A stretch of DNA of 64,000 bases from Treponema sp. (lineage in GTDB: Bacteria; Spirochaetota; Spirochaetia; Treponematales; Treponemataceae): positions 1 to 64,000 of the forward strand of contig JAFLSQ010000007.1 in the NCBI GenBank assembly GCA_022510865.1, in the 5' to 3' direction. The position numbers were made by a program, and so were the translations under genes. Below the pieces are notes generated by a model. It was given only the letters and a program-made list of their open reading frames with translations. It had not been told where the DNA came from and ran no database searches. Of the stretch, positions 16,432-25,606 are shown one piece after another; the first letter of the stretch is position 1; every line of letters starts with the position of its first letter.

Positions 16432-17295
16432 ATGAGAATAATCCGTGCCTCTGTGATGGGGTTCTGTTTTGGTGTCCGCCGCGCGGTTGAGCTTGCGCAG
16501 AAGGCTTTGGCTGAAAATCCGGGAAAAAAAGTCTATTCTCTGGGGCCGCTTATTCATAATGAGAGCGCGCTGCGCGCGCTTGAAAGCCAGGGGCTTGTGG
16601 CGGTGGATGAGAGCGGCATTTCCGGGATTTCTGATGGCTCTGTCGTGATTATCAGGGCGCACGGCGTTGCCCCGGATGTCTCTGCCGCGCTTGAGGAAAA
16701 AAACTGCGTGATTGTCGATGCGACCTGCCCGCGTGTCAAGGCAAGCCAGAAAATGGTGGAGCGGTACTCAAATCACAATGATTATGTCGTGCTCACCGGG
16801 GATAAGAATCACGGCGAGGTAATCGGGATTGCAGGCTATGCCGGTGCGAATTTCAGTCAGATTCAGGATTATGATGAGGCGGCCCGGTTTTCCATGCCTG
16901 AGCCGGGCAAAAAAAACGTCATTCTTCTGAGCCAGACCACTTACAGTCCCGCGGAATTCTCGCGGATTGAGACGCTTTTTAAATCGAGATTCGCGAACCT
17001 TGCGGTGATGAACACAATCTGCCCCGCCACAAACGAGAGGCAGTCCGCGCTTGAGGCTCTGTGCTCGCAGGTGGACGGCGTGCTTGTCATCGGCGGCAGA
17101 AATTCCGCGAACACAAGGCGGCTTTATCAGACTGCGCGCGCTCTCTGCGATTTTTCTGCCCACATTCAGGGCGCGGACGATATTCCGGCCGAATTCTTCA
17201 AGCTGGAAACTGTGGGAATCACTGCGGGCGCGTCAACTCCGGATGCAATAATCGATGAGGTTGAGAATCGGCTGTTAAAATCCGCTGATGCTTAA
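16432..17295 (+). CDS. ispH: 4-hydroxy-3-methylbut-2-enyl diphosphate reductase
   Basis: Iron-sulfur enzyme that performs the last step of the MEP isoprenoid pathway. The three cluster cysteines are visible in FCFGVRRAV (Cys12), DATCPRV and NTICPATN. Substrate-site motifs LIHNES and KNHGEV are also present. At 287 residues it is full length, without the S1 fusions seen in some Firmicutes. There is no ribosome-binding site and a leaderless transcript is predicted. Confidence 0.97.
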   Translation: MRIIRASVMGFCFGVRRAVELAQKALAENPGKKVYSLGPLIHNESALRALESQGLVAVDESGISGISDGSVVIIRAHGVAPDVSAALEEKNCVIVDATCPRVKASQKMVERYSNHNDYVVLTGDKNHGEVIGIAGYAGANFSQIQDYDEAARFSMPEPGKKNVILLSQTTYSPAEFSRIETLFKSRFANLAVMNTICPATNERQSALEALCSQVDGVLVIGGRNSANTRRLYQTARALCDFSAHIQGADDIPAEFFKLETVGITAGASTPDAIIDEVENRLLKSADA

Positions 17296-17298
17296 AAC

Positions 17299-17327
17299 TT
17301 GAAAATTACGCATATCTTGTATATAAT
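17299..17327 (+). promoter_or_regulatory. ndk promoter
   Basis: TTGAAA (17299-17304), 17-bp spacer, TATAAT (17322-17327), nine bases before the ATG; the leader would be only about 2-3 bases. Confidence 0.7.
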
Positions 17328-17336
17328 TTGAAAACT

Positions 17337-17780
17337 ATGAGCAGATGTTTTACGATGTTAAAGCCGGGCGTGATTAACCGCCGGATTGTCGGTGAGGTGA
17401 TTGACCGACTGGAGAAAAAAGGTTTCAAGCTTGTCGGATTGAAAATGGTTTATGTTACAGAAGAGCTTGCCGGCTCGCATTACGCGGAGCACAACGGAAA
17501 GCCTTTTTTTAATGAGCTTGTTGATTATGTGACCTCAGGTCCTGTAATCGCGATGGTCTGGCAGGCGGATGACTGCGTTGCGCTGATGAGAAAAATCTGC
17601 GGGGCGACAAGACCAAGCGATGCCGCTCCCGGAACAATCCGCGGGGATTTCTGCATCCACACTGACAGGAACATCATCCACGCCTCTGACAGCGATGAGA
17701 GCGCGGAGCGCGAGATAAATCTGTGGTTCCGCCCGGAAGAAATTTACGACTGGAAGGACTGCGAGGACGGCTGGTACTAG
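17337..17780 (+). CDS. ndk: nucleoside diphosphate kinase
   Basis: Transfers the gamma phosphate between nucleoside triphosphates and diphosphates through a phosphohistidine. The catalytic histidine lies in NIIHASDS; MLKPG near the N-terminus and the GDF segment are typical. At 147 residues it is normal length. ATG at 17337 replaces the in-frame TTG at 17328, which falls in the promoter-proximal region. Confidence 0.96.
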   Translation: MSRCFTMLKPGVINRRIVGEVIDRLEKKGFKLVGLKMVYVTEELAGSHYAEHNGKPFFNELVDYVTSGPVIAMVWQADDCVALMRKICGATRPSDAAPGTIRGDFCIHTDRNIIHASDSDESAEREINLWFRPEEIYDWKDCEDGWY

Positions 17781-17849
17781 TTTGCCGGTGGCGTGAATGC
17801 GTTTTTGCGGTCACGATGGGATGAGCGCAGTTTTTATGGAGGGGAGCGT

Positions 17850-18896
17850 ATGGAAGAGAGAAAAATCGGTGTGATTGGCGGCGGCGCATGGGGAACCGGC
17901 ATGGCTCAGGCAATCGCGCGCGGAAATAACAGCGTGGAAATCTGGGCGATGGAGGAAGATGTCGTCCAGTCAATCAACAGCGAGCATGAGAACAAGCGGT
18001 TTCTGCCCGGATATAAACTGAGCGGGCGGATTACCTGCTCTGATGATATTGTCAGGGTCGCCTCGGACAAAGAGATTCTTTTCATTGCCTCACCGTCGAT
18101 TTTTCTTACCAGAACGATGGAAAAAATCAAGGATGTGCCTTCCATCGCGAACGGCTCAACAATCATTGCTGCGGTCACAAAAGGTTTTGTTCCGTCTGAT
18201 TCCGGGCCAAAGCTCATTCTTGAGACAATGGAATCTGTGCTGCCGGAATTCTACAAGGACTGCACGGTTTATGTTGCGGGACCGAGCCACGCGGAGGAGG
18301 TTGCAATCGGTAAGCTCACGGGGCTGGTGGCGGCATCGCTCAATCCCAAGAATTCCATAAAAGTGCGCGAGCTTCTGCGAGTGCCCGGCCTTATGGTTTT
18401 CTCCAGTTTTGATGTTGTCGGCGTGCAGATTTGTGCGGCCGCAAAAAATGTCGTTGCCGTGGTTTACGGTGCGATGGATGCGCTTTCTGAGACTTCGGAT
18501 TATATCGGCGATAATACAGAGAGCCTTCTTCTTGCCGCCGGACTGAACGAAATCCAGACGCTGGGTTTCGCGATGGGCGCGAGCCACGCCGAGACATTCA
18601 CATCAATTTCCGGGGTCGGAGATTTGGACGTGACGTGCAAGTCAAAATACGGGCGCAACAGGCGGTTCGGGCAGGACATTGTGAAAACCGATATGCTCTC
18701 AAAATTCAAAGACATTGATGATTTGATTGCGAACGTCGGAAAAATCGGGTATCTGCCTGAGGGCGCGATTGCCTGCAAGTATGTTCACGAGATTGCCCAG
18801 AAAAAAGACATAAAACTGCCGATTTGTGACGCGCTTTTCAAGATTCTGAACAAAGAGCAGACAATCAGCGAGATTATGCAGACTCTGATAAAATAG
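17850..18896 (+). CDS. gpsA: glycerol-3-phosphate dehydrogenase [NAD(P)+]
   Basis: Makes sn-glycerol 3-phosphate for phospholipid synthesis. Residues 7-15 hold the dinucleotide-binding GGGAWGTGMA; AAKNVVAV contains the catalytic lysine region, and GDLDVTC is a family motif. GGAGGGG precedes the ATG at 17850, so the upstream GTG extension was rejected. The protein is 348 residues. Confidence 0.95.
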   Translation: MEERKIGVIGGGAWGTGMAQAIARGNNSVEIWAMEEDVVQSINSEHENKRFLPGYKLSGRITCSDDIVRVASDKEILFIASPSIFLTRTMEKIKDVPSIANGSTIIAAVTKGFVPSDSGPKLILETMESVLPEFYKDCTVYVAGPSHAEEVAIGKLTGLVAASLNPKNSIKVRELLRVPGLMVFSSFDVVGVQICAAAKNVVAVVYGAMDALSETSDYIGDNTESLLLAAGLNEIQTLGFAMGASHAETFTSISGVGDLDVTCKSKYGRNRRFGQDIVKTDMLSKFKDIDDLIANVGKIGYLPEGAIACKYVHEIAQKKDIKLPICDALFKILNKEQTISEIMQTLIK

Positions 18897-18905
18897 GGAA
18901 GAATA

Positions 18906-20318
18906 ATGTTAGAGAAAATTTCCGGAACTTTCAGCAATATTTTCAGGACTTTGAGCGGAAAGTCCACAATCACAGAGAAAAACATTGAGGACACTGTAGA
19001 AGAGATTAAGATGGCTCTGCTTGAGGCGGATGTCAATCTGCGTGTCGTGCGCCGTTTCGTGAATTCAACGATTGAGGAGGCGAAAGGCGAGAAAGTCCTC
19101 AAGGCGGTGAATCCGGGGCAGCAGTTCACAAAAATCATCTATGACAAGATGGTGGGGATGCTCGGCGACACAAAAGTTGACCTTCACCTAAAAGGTCCGG
19201 ACACTCAGTCTGTGATTCTTATGCTCGGTTTGCAAGGCGCGGGAAAAACCACCGCTGCCCACAAGCTTGCCGCGCGGCTTCTGAAAGACGGCAGAAAACC
19301 GCTTCTTGCCGCCTGCGATTTGGTTCGCCCCGCCGCCGTTGAGCAGCTCTCGCAGCTTGGCGAGAAAATCGGTGTGGCGGTCTACAAGGAGAATTCCAAG
19401 GACGCTGTAAAAAATGCACGGGATTCAATCGATTTCGCGCGGAAAAACGGCTACGACACCATCATCATAGATACGGCCGGCCGCCTCCAGATTGACGAGG
19501 ATATGATGGCCGAGCTTGTGAGAATCAAAAAGGAGACCGCCCCGGTTGAGGTTCTTCTTGTCGCGGACTCAATGACCGGCCAGAACGCGGTTGACATCGC
19601 AAAAAGTTTTGACGAGCAGCTGGGACTTACCGGCGTTATTCTCACAAAGTTTGATTCGGATGCCCGCGGCGGTGCCGCGCTGTCGCTCAAGACAATCACT
19701 GGGAAGCCGATTCTTTTTATCGGCACCGGCGAGAAAACAGAGGATTTCGAGGTGTTCCATCCCGAGAGAATCGCCTCGCGAATTCTTGGCATGGGCGATG
19801 TTGTCTCTTTGGTTGAGAAAGCGCAGGAGACTGTGGATGCGGAGGCCGCGCTCAAAATGCAGAGAAAACTCCAGCGCAATGAGTTCACTTTGCAGGATAT
19901 GCTTGAGCAGTTCCAGAGCGTAAAAAAAATGGGCAGCATGCAGTCAATCATAGACATGATTCCGGGGCTTAGCGGAATGGATGCCAGTCAGATGGACATG
20001 AGCGGGATGAAAAAAAACGAGGCAATCATCCAAAGCATGACTTACAAAGAGCGTCTGAACCATCTGATTATAGGCCCAAGCCGCCGCAAACGGATTGCGA
20101 AAGGCAGCGGAACTACGGTCGCCGATGTGAACAAGCTTTTGAAGCAGTTTGAGAAGACAAAACTGATGATGAAAAAAGTCAGCCGCAACAAGGGAATGCA
20201 GGGGCGCATGATGAGCCAGCTTGGTCTGAATCCCGGGATGACTGGCGGACTTGACCCCAGCGCGCTCAAAGGCATGGATATGAAAACTCTGTCGGATATG
20301 GCAAAGCGCCTCAGATGA
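18906..20318 (+). CDS. ffh: signal recognition particle protein Ffh
   Basis: GTPase that delivers nascent membrane proteins to FtsY and the Sec translocon. It shows an N-terminal helical bundle, G-domain motifs GLQGAGKTT, DTAGR and TKFDSDARGG, and a methionine-rich M domain with IPGLSGM from about residue 320 on. 470 residues. It starts nine bases after gpsA ends. The 4.5S RNA partner was not found in the window. Confidence 0.97.
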   Translation: MLEKISGTFSNIFRTLSGKSTITEKNIEDTVEEIKMALLEADVNLRVVRRFVNSTIEEAKGEKVLKAVNPGQQFTKIIYDKMVGMLGDTKVDLHLKGPDTQSVILMLGLQGAGKTTAAHKLAARLLKDGRKPLLAACDLVRPAAVEQLSQLGEKIGVAVYKENSKDAVKNARDSIDFARKNGYDTIIIDTAGRLQIDEDMMAELVRIKKETAPVEVLLVADSMTGQNAVDIAKSFDEQLGLTGVILTKFDSDARGGAALSLKTITGKPILFIGTGEKTEDFEVFHPERIASRILGMGDVVSLVEKAQETVDAEAALKMQRKLQRNEFTLQDMLEQFQSVKKMGSMQSIIDMIPGLSGMDASQMDMSGMKKNEAIIQSMTYKERLNHLIIGPSRRKRIAKGSGTTVADVNKLLKQFEKTKLMMKKVSRNKGMQGRMMSQLGLNPGMTGGLDPSALKGMDMKTLSDMAKRLR

Positions 20319-20324
20319 CAGTTT

Positions 20325-21050
20325 TTACTCCACGACAATCACGCTCGCGCTTCTGCCGTCGTTCGTGTAGATTTTATCCGGGTTGGTGTTGTCCAGAACC
20401 GGCGTAAGCCCGATGTAATAATTATAAAAATACTTCCCGGACGCGAGCGGCAGGTCAAGCTCGTAAATTCCGGGCCGGGTCTCAATCAGCTCATAAATCC
20501 ACGGGTCCCAGTTCGTGAAAGTTCCCGCAAGTTGGATTTTCTGGCCGCTCTCTCCTTTATAAATGAAATGCACCGTTTTTGATTTCTCTGACTTTGTGTA
20601 GATTCTCACGCCGTCTGGCAAATCCACACGCGAGAAATAAAGGTTCACATCATCATCATATTCTTTTTTGGGGTTCAGAGGGTCGGTCGTCCACAATCCG
20701 TCAAGCACAAGCCTGTATTTTATGGATGAGAATTTGTGCTCGCGCTTGTGGCAGTAGAACATGTGCCTGCGCGATTTTTTGTCGTTATCGTCAGTCTGCG
20801 TGAGCACCTGAAACGGATGGATTACCTGGTAGTTCTCAAAATCAAACGCGATTCCTGCAAAGCGATATTTCGGGTCGGCCGTGAAAATTATGTAATCGTC
20901 CGTGATGATTGGGGCGGTCGGCCGTGTGATTTCATGGAGCAGCATGTCCAGCTCATAATTCTGGAATTCAACAGGAGTCGCCGCTGTGATTTTTGCGGCA
21001 CAGAACGTAAAAAAAATCGCCGAAACAATCAGAATTCTTTGCTTTCTCAT
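20325..21050 (-). CDS. secreted protein with CBM48/early-set carbohydrate-binding modules
   Basis: Residues 1-24 form a signal peptide. Residues 85-145 look like one early-set module (KYRLVLDGLWTTDP) and residues 155-241 like a second glycogen-binding-type module (QLAGTFTNWDPW and a YFYNYYIG strand). The predicted location is the periplasm or outer membrane. No catalytic domain is present. Convergent with ffh, with only six bases between the stops. No clear ribosome-binding site; GATAAT ends five bases before the ATG. Confidence 0.8.
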   Translation of the reverse strand: MRKQRILIVSAIFFTFCAAKITAATPVEFQNYELDMLLHEITRPTAPIITDDYIIFTADPKYRFAGIAFDFENYQVIHPFQVLTQTDDNDKKSRRHMFYCHKREHKFSSIKYRLVLDGLWTTDPLNPKKEYDDDVNLYFSRVDLPDGVRIYTKSEKSKTVHFIYKGESGQKIQLAGTFTNWDPWIYELIETRPGIYELDLPLASGKYFYNYYIGLTPVLDNTNPDKIYTNDGRSASVIVVE

Positions 21051-21060
21051 ACTTGATTAT

Positions 21061-21956
21061 CGGCTTTTGATTTTAAAACATAAAAATAATCGGATTTTTT
21101 GATTTTTTTCTATAAAAAATCGGTAAAAATGATTTTTTGCGGCAATTATATATGTAGGAGGTGTTCTTTGGGAGCAGACGAATGCTTGTGCAAAGGCTCG
21201 GGCGCGCAATCTGGTTGCTGTGGCTTATGACTTTTTTTATTCCTTTTTGTGCGGTTGGTGGTAAAAATTGCTCTGGCTTGGCTTCTCGGGCTGTCTGATG
21301 AAAGTTGTCCCGTCTGCGGCGTTTTTGCGCTGTGCTTGGTCTTGCTCTGCCCGCGCTGTCAGTGCTGGCGGGGTTTGCCTGCGGGAAATGATTTTTGTCT
21401 TGCGTCTGATTTTTTGACGGGTACGAGTCTGTTTGCGAGGTGATTCAGGTTCTGGGATTGGTTCTGTGCGCTTTGAGATTGCGGACTTGGATTTTGCGGC
21501 TGTTTTTTTGGCTTTGATTTTGACGGTGCGCTGAATCCTGTTTGCTTGCGGTGAGGTTTCTGTTTCCGGCGGATTTTGCCCGGCTTTTGCTGCGTGATGA
21601 TTTCTAACGGAAAATGGACTTGCCAGGTCAGGGGGCGTGAGCCGTGGAGATTATGTTTTGCTTTGCAAACCCAAAGAAACCCTCCTTACATTTCTGCGGA
21701 TTATAGGCATCTTCTTGCGCGGATATGTGGATTGGGCGGTTTTGTGGGAAATGCGCGAAAGCAGATGTGCGTTTTGTGTTGGGGGCAAACGCTGGTTCGT
21801 GCCGGGAAATTGCGGGAAGTTCTGTATTTGGGAGCGTTCGGTTTGGCCGCGAAAGCGGGCGTGTGAATGTGCAGTCTTGCGTCAAGTGCAGGTTTTGTCA
21901 TCCGTGCTGTTTTGTGGACTGGTGGCTTCTTTACCTGTGAATTCAGGAGGTTTTTG
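21061..21956. other. gene-poor, T/G-rich intergenic stretch
   Basis: About 0.9 kb with no convincing gene. The plus strand is rich in T and G, and short frames in several registers are open without family resemblance. Only a 38-codon signal-peptide-like frame at 21182 has a ribosome-binding site. No tRNA, SRP RNA, RNase P RNA or tmRNA consensus was recognised. It may be decayed coding DNA. Confidence 0.5.
21182..21298 (+). CDS. possible 38-aa signal-peptide-like small protein
   Basis: ATG at 21182 has GGGAG seven bases upstream. The product has an arginine-containing N-terminus, then a hydrophobic run (IWLLWLMTFFIPF) and a short C-terminal part with one cysteine. It could be a truncated remnant of a secreted protein or a small membrane peptide. 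A second, stronger ribosome-binding site (AGGAGGTG at 21157-21164) lies further upstream. Confidence 0.25.
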   Translation: MLVQRLGRAIWLLWLMTFFIPFCAVGGKNCSGLASRAV

Positions 21957-22256
21957 GTGGAGGATGAATTTAGGTTTGTGCTTGCTCCGGCGTACAGTCT
22001 TTTTGTCGGGGCGGCTGTAAAAAAGCAGTCCGGTGAGAAAATCCGCTTTGTTGTCGAGGACATTGATGACGAGGCGTTGAAGGACAGTCTGCGTCGTGCG
22101 TTCAAAAATCATCTGGATTATCTGCATGAATCGGGTGGGCGCGCAGAAAAATCCGCTGGGCGGCTGGAAGTCAGTTTTGTCGCCGGGAACAGGAGGAAAA
22201 TCCGCAGGTATATCCTGAAAAAGCACGGAGAGCCGTGGAAGTTGCGGGTGGTGTGA
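21957..22256 (+). CDS. hypothetical protein, 99 aa
   Basis: GTG start at 21957 with AGGAGG six bases upstream. The product is soluble and basic toward the C-terminus (NRRKIRRYILKKHGE), and I do not recognise it. It lies in the gene-poor region, co-directional with two further small genes each preceded by a strong ribosome-binding site. The frame extends upstream as far as 21867 without a ribosome-binding site, so the GTG is the better start. Confidence 0.55.
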   Translation: MEDEFRFVLAPAYSLFVGAAVKKQSGEKIRFVVEDIDDEALKDSLRRAFKNHLDYLHESGGRAEKSAGRLEVSFVAGNRRKIRRYILKKHGEPWKLRVV

Positions 22257-22289
22257 TAGGTTGTGCGTTTGTGGTGTCTGGAGGAGTGA

Positions 22290-22474
22290 ATGAAAAATAT
22301 GAGGAAGAAATCGGGGCAGTTTTCTGTGCTGGTACGAAAAAATGGGGCTGACTGCACGCTGAGTGTGAATCCCGTGCGGATTCTCGGCGAGCCGGTTCTG
22401 AGCATCACGCCGTTAAAAATCAGGCTGTGCCGTCAAAGATTTCTGCGGATGTGCCCGCTTTATTTTTACAGTAG
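22290..22474 (+). pseudogene. small gene with probable -1 frameshift
   Basis: ATG at 22290 follows GGAGGAG closely (an in-frame ATG at 22299 has better spacing). The first 43 codons read as an ordinary protein ending in VLSITPLK. At TTAAAAAT (22413-22420) the original frame turns into an implausible Cys/Gly/Arg-rich sequence that runs to 22622. The -1 frame continues sensibly (NQAVPSKISADV) and stops at 22474. Either the gene is frameshifted or the A5 run is a slippage site. Family unknown. Confidence 0.45.
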
Positions 22475-22783
22475 CGCAAGGAAACCAAGAAATGGCTGCT
22501 GTAAATTGCAGGACATCGGGATTTGCGGGCGCGGAAATTGCGGACGTTGCGACGGCGGTGGCGTTTGCGGCGGATTGTGTCAGCGGAATTCTATTGAGGA
22601 GGATTCGCCGCTGACTGATTAGCAGACTTCTTTTTGCGTTGCGGCGATGTTGTGCTTGGATGGATGACGTGGCGGGTTTTGCCTTGCAGTTTGCGAGGGG
22701 CTTTGTCCGGTGTGCCTGCCTGTGCGGACGAATCCCCCGCGAAAGCCGGATGTCCTGCATCGCCGCGTTTTTAGGAGGATTTT

Positions 22784-23218
22784 ATGCGAAGTTTAAAATT
22801 CAGTGCGATTTTATTACTGCTGTTTTGCGCGCGGCTTTATTCGGTGTCGCCGAAAAATCCAGTTCCCTATGCAATTTCTGGCGAGATTGAGATGGACGAG
22901 GATGCTTCGGAGTACGAGATTGCGGGCTTCAAAATGGAATTCCGCAATTTGTCGGACAAAAATATCGTGGAGCTGACCGTCAATTTTTATATGTTCGATG
23001 AGGAGGGGGAGCCTGTTTCCGTTGGCAGAAGCAATGTGTCCCTGATTGTCCGTGCAGAAATCCCGGCTTATGAGACCGAGGCACGGCGGATAAGCCTTGA
23101 CTCGTATTTTTATACAGTGCCCGATGGCTTGTATACAATCGATTATCTTTATGTGAGCAAAATTGTGTATGACGATGGCGGCGTTTGGTCAGACCCTTAC
23201 GGACTTTTGTATTTTTAG
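22784..23218 (+). CDS. secreted hypothetical protein, 144 aa
   Basis: Signal peptide at residues 1-20 (MRSLKFSAILLLLFCARLYS), then a beta-rich acidic domain that alternates hydrophobic strands and turns, suggesting an immunoglobulin-like or FxLYD-like fold (inference). AGGAGG lies six bases before the ATG. Third in a row of small co-directional genes. No family recognised. Confidence 0.7.
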   Translation: MRSLKFSAILLLLFCARLYSVSPKNPVPYAISGEIEMDEDASEYEIAGFKMEFRNLSDKNIVELTVNFYMFDEEGEPVSVGRSNVSLIVRAEIPAYETEARRISLDSYFYTVPDGLYTIDYLYVSKIVYDDGGVWSDPYGLLYF

Positions 23219-23313
23219 GAACGCTCGGGATTGAGAAAGCGGCTCAGAGGCGATTGGAACGGCTTTTTATGTCGGATTGCTTTGCCTTGTCCGTGGCGGC
23301 AGCGGGCAGAAAG

Positions 23314-23340
23314 TTTGAGCCGCGCAAAGCGCGGCTCAAA
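23314..23340 (-). terminator. hairpin after the CobW gene
   Basis: TTTGAGCCGCGC and GCGCGGCTCAAA form a 12-bp stem with a three-base loop, ten bases beyond the cobW-type stop codon. The T-run is weak. Confidence 0.5.
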
Positions 23341-23349
23341 CGAGCGTGC

Positions 23350-24555
23350 CTATTTGTCCAGACACTTGTCCAGTTCCGCCTCAATCTGCTCGCGATCCAG
23401 ATGCCGTCCGATTACAACGAGCTTTATCATCCTGTCACCGACTGTCTCATCCCAGTCTTTCTGCATCTGCGGCTCTTCCGCAAGAACCTGCTTCTGCTCT
23501 TCGGGCGGGCAGGCGGCAAGCCAGTTGCCGGAGTATCCCGCCTGAATCTGTCGTCCGCTTGTCTCCAGAACATAGGCCATGTCATCCTCATCGCTGAACC
23601 AGATTACGCCTTTTGAGCGGATAATGCTCCGCGGCCAGCGGGAGGCGAACTCATCGAGTTTCTGGCGGTTGAACGGCTTGCGGCGGTAGTAAACGAACGA
23701 GCCGATTCCGTACTCGTCCTCGGACTCGCCTTCGTGCTTGTGCTCGTGGTGATGGCCATGATGATGCTCGTGATGTCCGTGCTCGCCGTCATGGTGATGC
23801 TCATGCTCGTGCTCATCATCGTGGTCGTCATCATCATCTTCGTCCTCATGCGCGTCGTGCTCCTCAAGAGCCTTGACCCAGCCCGCAGAGGCGTACACCG
23901 TCTCAAAATCAAAGCGGTTCGTCCCGATGATGTCCTCAACAGGAACTTCGCAGCGCGTGGTCTCAATGACCTTGACGCTCGGCTGAATCTTATTGATGAC
24001 GGCCCGCACCATGTTCATCTGCTCGTCCGTAACAAGGTCGCGTTTGTTCACAATCAGCGTAGAGCAGAATTCAATCTGTTGAATCAGAAGCGACTCGATG
24101 TCCTCCTCGTCAATGTCGTCTTTGAGCAGGGCCTTGCCCTCGTCAAATTCGTCAACAAGGCGGCTCGCGTCCACAACGCCCACAACATTGTCCAGCCTGC
24201 CAATCTCAATCTGCTCGATGGCCTGGGCAATGGGCATTGGCTCGCAGACCCCGGACGCTTCAATCATAATGTAGTCGAATTTTCCGGTCTTCATCAGATC
24301 CTCAATCTGATTGACCATATCTGATTTCAGGGTGCAGCAGATGCATCCGTTTGTGAGCGGAACGAGGCTGCTTGAATCCTCGATTTTTGCCTCTTTTGAG
24401 ATGAGCCGCTCGTCAACGTTCACCTCGCCAATATCGTTCACAATGACGGCCACTTTATAGCCTTTCTGATTTGTGAGAACCCGGTTCAGAAGCGTGGTTT
24501 TTCCTGCCCCAAGATAACCGCAGAGCAGGGTGATTGGAATTCTTTTTTTTGCCAT
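23350..24555 (-). CDS. CobW/COG0523 GTPase with histidine-rich metal-binding linker
   Basis: A G3E-family GTPase thought to deliver zinc, cobalt or another metal to client proteins. Walker A is GYLGAGKT (13-20), the conserved metal site is C71-I-C-C74, EASGVCEP is the switch region, and NKRD is the base-recognition motif. Residues of about 230-285 hold a long run dominated by His, Asp and Glu; the C-terminal CobW domain follows. AAGGA precedes the ATG. The linker suggests a metal store or zinc sensor. Zur control is possible, but no operator was recognised. Confidence 0.9.
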   Translation of the reverse strand: MAKKRIPITLLCGYLGAGKTTLLNRVLTNQKGYKVAVIVNDIGEVNVDERLISKEAKIEDSSSLVPLTNGCICCTLKSDMVNQIEDLMKTGKFDYIMIEASGVCEPMPIAQAIEQIEIGRLDNVVGVVDASRLVDEFDEGKALLKDDIDEEDIESLLIQQIEFCSTLIVNKRDLVTDEQMNMVRAVINKIQPSVKVIETTRCEVPVEDIIGTNRFDFETVYASAGWVKALEEHDAHEDEDDDDDHDDEHEHEHHHDGEHGHHEHHHGHHHEHKHEGESEDEYGIGSFVYYRRKPFNRQKLDEFASRWPRSIIRSKGVIWFSDEDDMAYVLETSGRQIQAGYSGNWLAACPPEEQKQVLAEEPQMQKDWDETVGDRMIKLVVIGRHLDREQIEAELDKCLDK

Positions 24556-24652
24556 GACAATCCTTCTTAAAATTTGTTTTCAGAATACAATATAATGAAA
24601 AATCCGCAGCAAGTATAGATTTTTTTTTGATGATAATTGATAATACACAACG

Positions 24653-25483
24653 ATGAAACGAGTCATTACAGTTCAGGATATTTCATGCGTGGGCAAATGC
24701 TCGCTCACAGTTGCCCTTCCGATTATCTCTGCGATGGGCGTGGAGACGTGCGTCATTCCCACGGCGGTCTTATCGACCCACACCGCGTTCAAGGATTTTA
24801 CTTTCTGCGATCTCACCTCCAACATCGCCCCGGTCTGCGCTCACTGGAAAAAGGAGCGTTTCCATTTTGACGCGATTTACACCGGCTACCTTGGCTCGTT
24901 CGAGCAGCTTGAGCTGATGAAAAAACTTTTTGATGATTTTGCCGGGAACGACACGACCATAATCGTTGACCCGTGCATGGCGGACAACGGAAAACTGTAC
25001 ACCGGCTTCACCAAGGAATTCGCCCTTGCGATGGCCGGCCTGTGCGCCCGCGCCGATGTGATTGTCCCGAACATGAGCGAGGCGTGCTATATGCTCGGCA
25101 CGGATTATATTGCCGATGGTTATGACCGCGATTATGTCCAGAATCTGCTTGTAAGCCTTGCGTCTCTTGGCGCAAAAAAAGTCGTGCTGAAAGGCATCCA
25201 GTTTGATGATGAGAGGCTTGGCATTGCCCTCTACGATTCCGCATCCTGCAAGACCGAATGGTATTTTCACAAGCGGCTTCCGCAGAGTTTTCACGGCACC
25301 GGCGATATTTTCGCGTCAGTCCTCACCGGCGCTCTTGTCCGGGGGCTTTCGCTCAAAGATTCATGCCGTCTTGCCGCGGATTTTGTGGTTCAGTCCATCA
25401 CGCACACGCTCTCCCATGCCGATTACAACTGGTACGGCGTGGATTTTGAGTCGGCAATCCCCGATTTAGTCGCCCGACTATAA
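24653..25483 (+). CDS. pdxY: pyridoxamine/pyridoxal kinase
   Basis: Phosphorylates B6 vitamers in the salvage pathway to PLP. The ribokinase-like fold ends with the anion-hole and catalytic motif GTGDIFAS (Asp is the base). The N-terminal QDISCVGKCSLT and PTAVLSTHT are characteristic of PdxY/PdxK rather than ThiD. 276 residues. Divergent from the CobW gene. There is no clear ribosome-binding site; GATAAT ends eight bases before the ATG, so the leader would be very short. Confidence 0.9.
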   Translation: MKRVITVQDISCVGKCSLTVALPIISAMGVETCVIPTAVLSTHTAFKDFTFCDLTSNIAPVCAHWKKERFHFDAIYTGYLGSFEQLELMKKLFDDFAGNDTTIIVDPCMADNGKLYTGFTKEFALAMAGLCARADVIVPNMSEACYMLGTDYIADGYDRDYVQNLLVSLASLGAKKVVLKGIQFDDERLGIALYDSASCKTEWYFHKRLPQSFHGTGDIFASVLTGALVRGLSLKDSCRLAADFVVQSITHTLSHADYNWYGVDFESAIPDLVARL

Positions 25484-25606
25484 AATCAGCCGCAAATTCC
25501 CTCCGCCGATTTTCTTGCTGTTTCTGGCGAGAGAATCCGTTCATCCGTCCGCCTGCGCGGACAAGCGCGGCTTATCAGACAGACTTTTGCGCGCCGAGGC
25601 TCGCTG

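Noticed and set aside
18906-20318. SRP RNA expected near ffh
   Set aside because: The conserved GGAAGCAGCC-type loop region was not found on either strand nearby.
21576-22020. Plus-strand frames of 96 and 127 codons
   Set aside because: No ribosome-binding site, odd Trp/Cys/Arg composition and overlap with each other in different frames; treated as non-coding.
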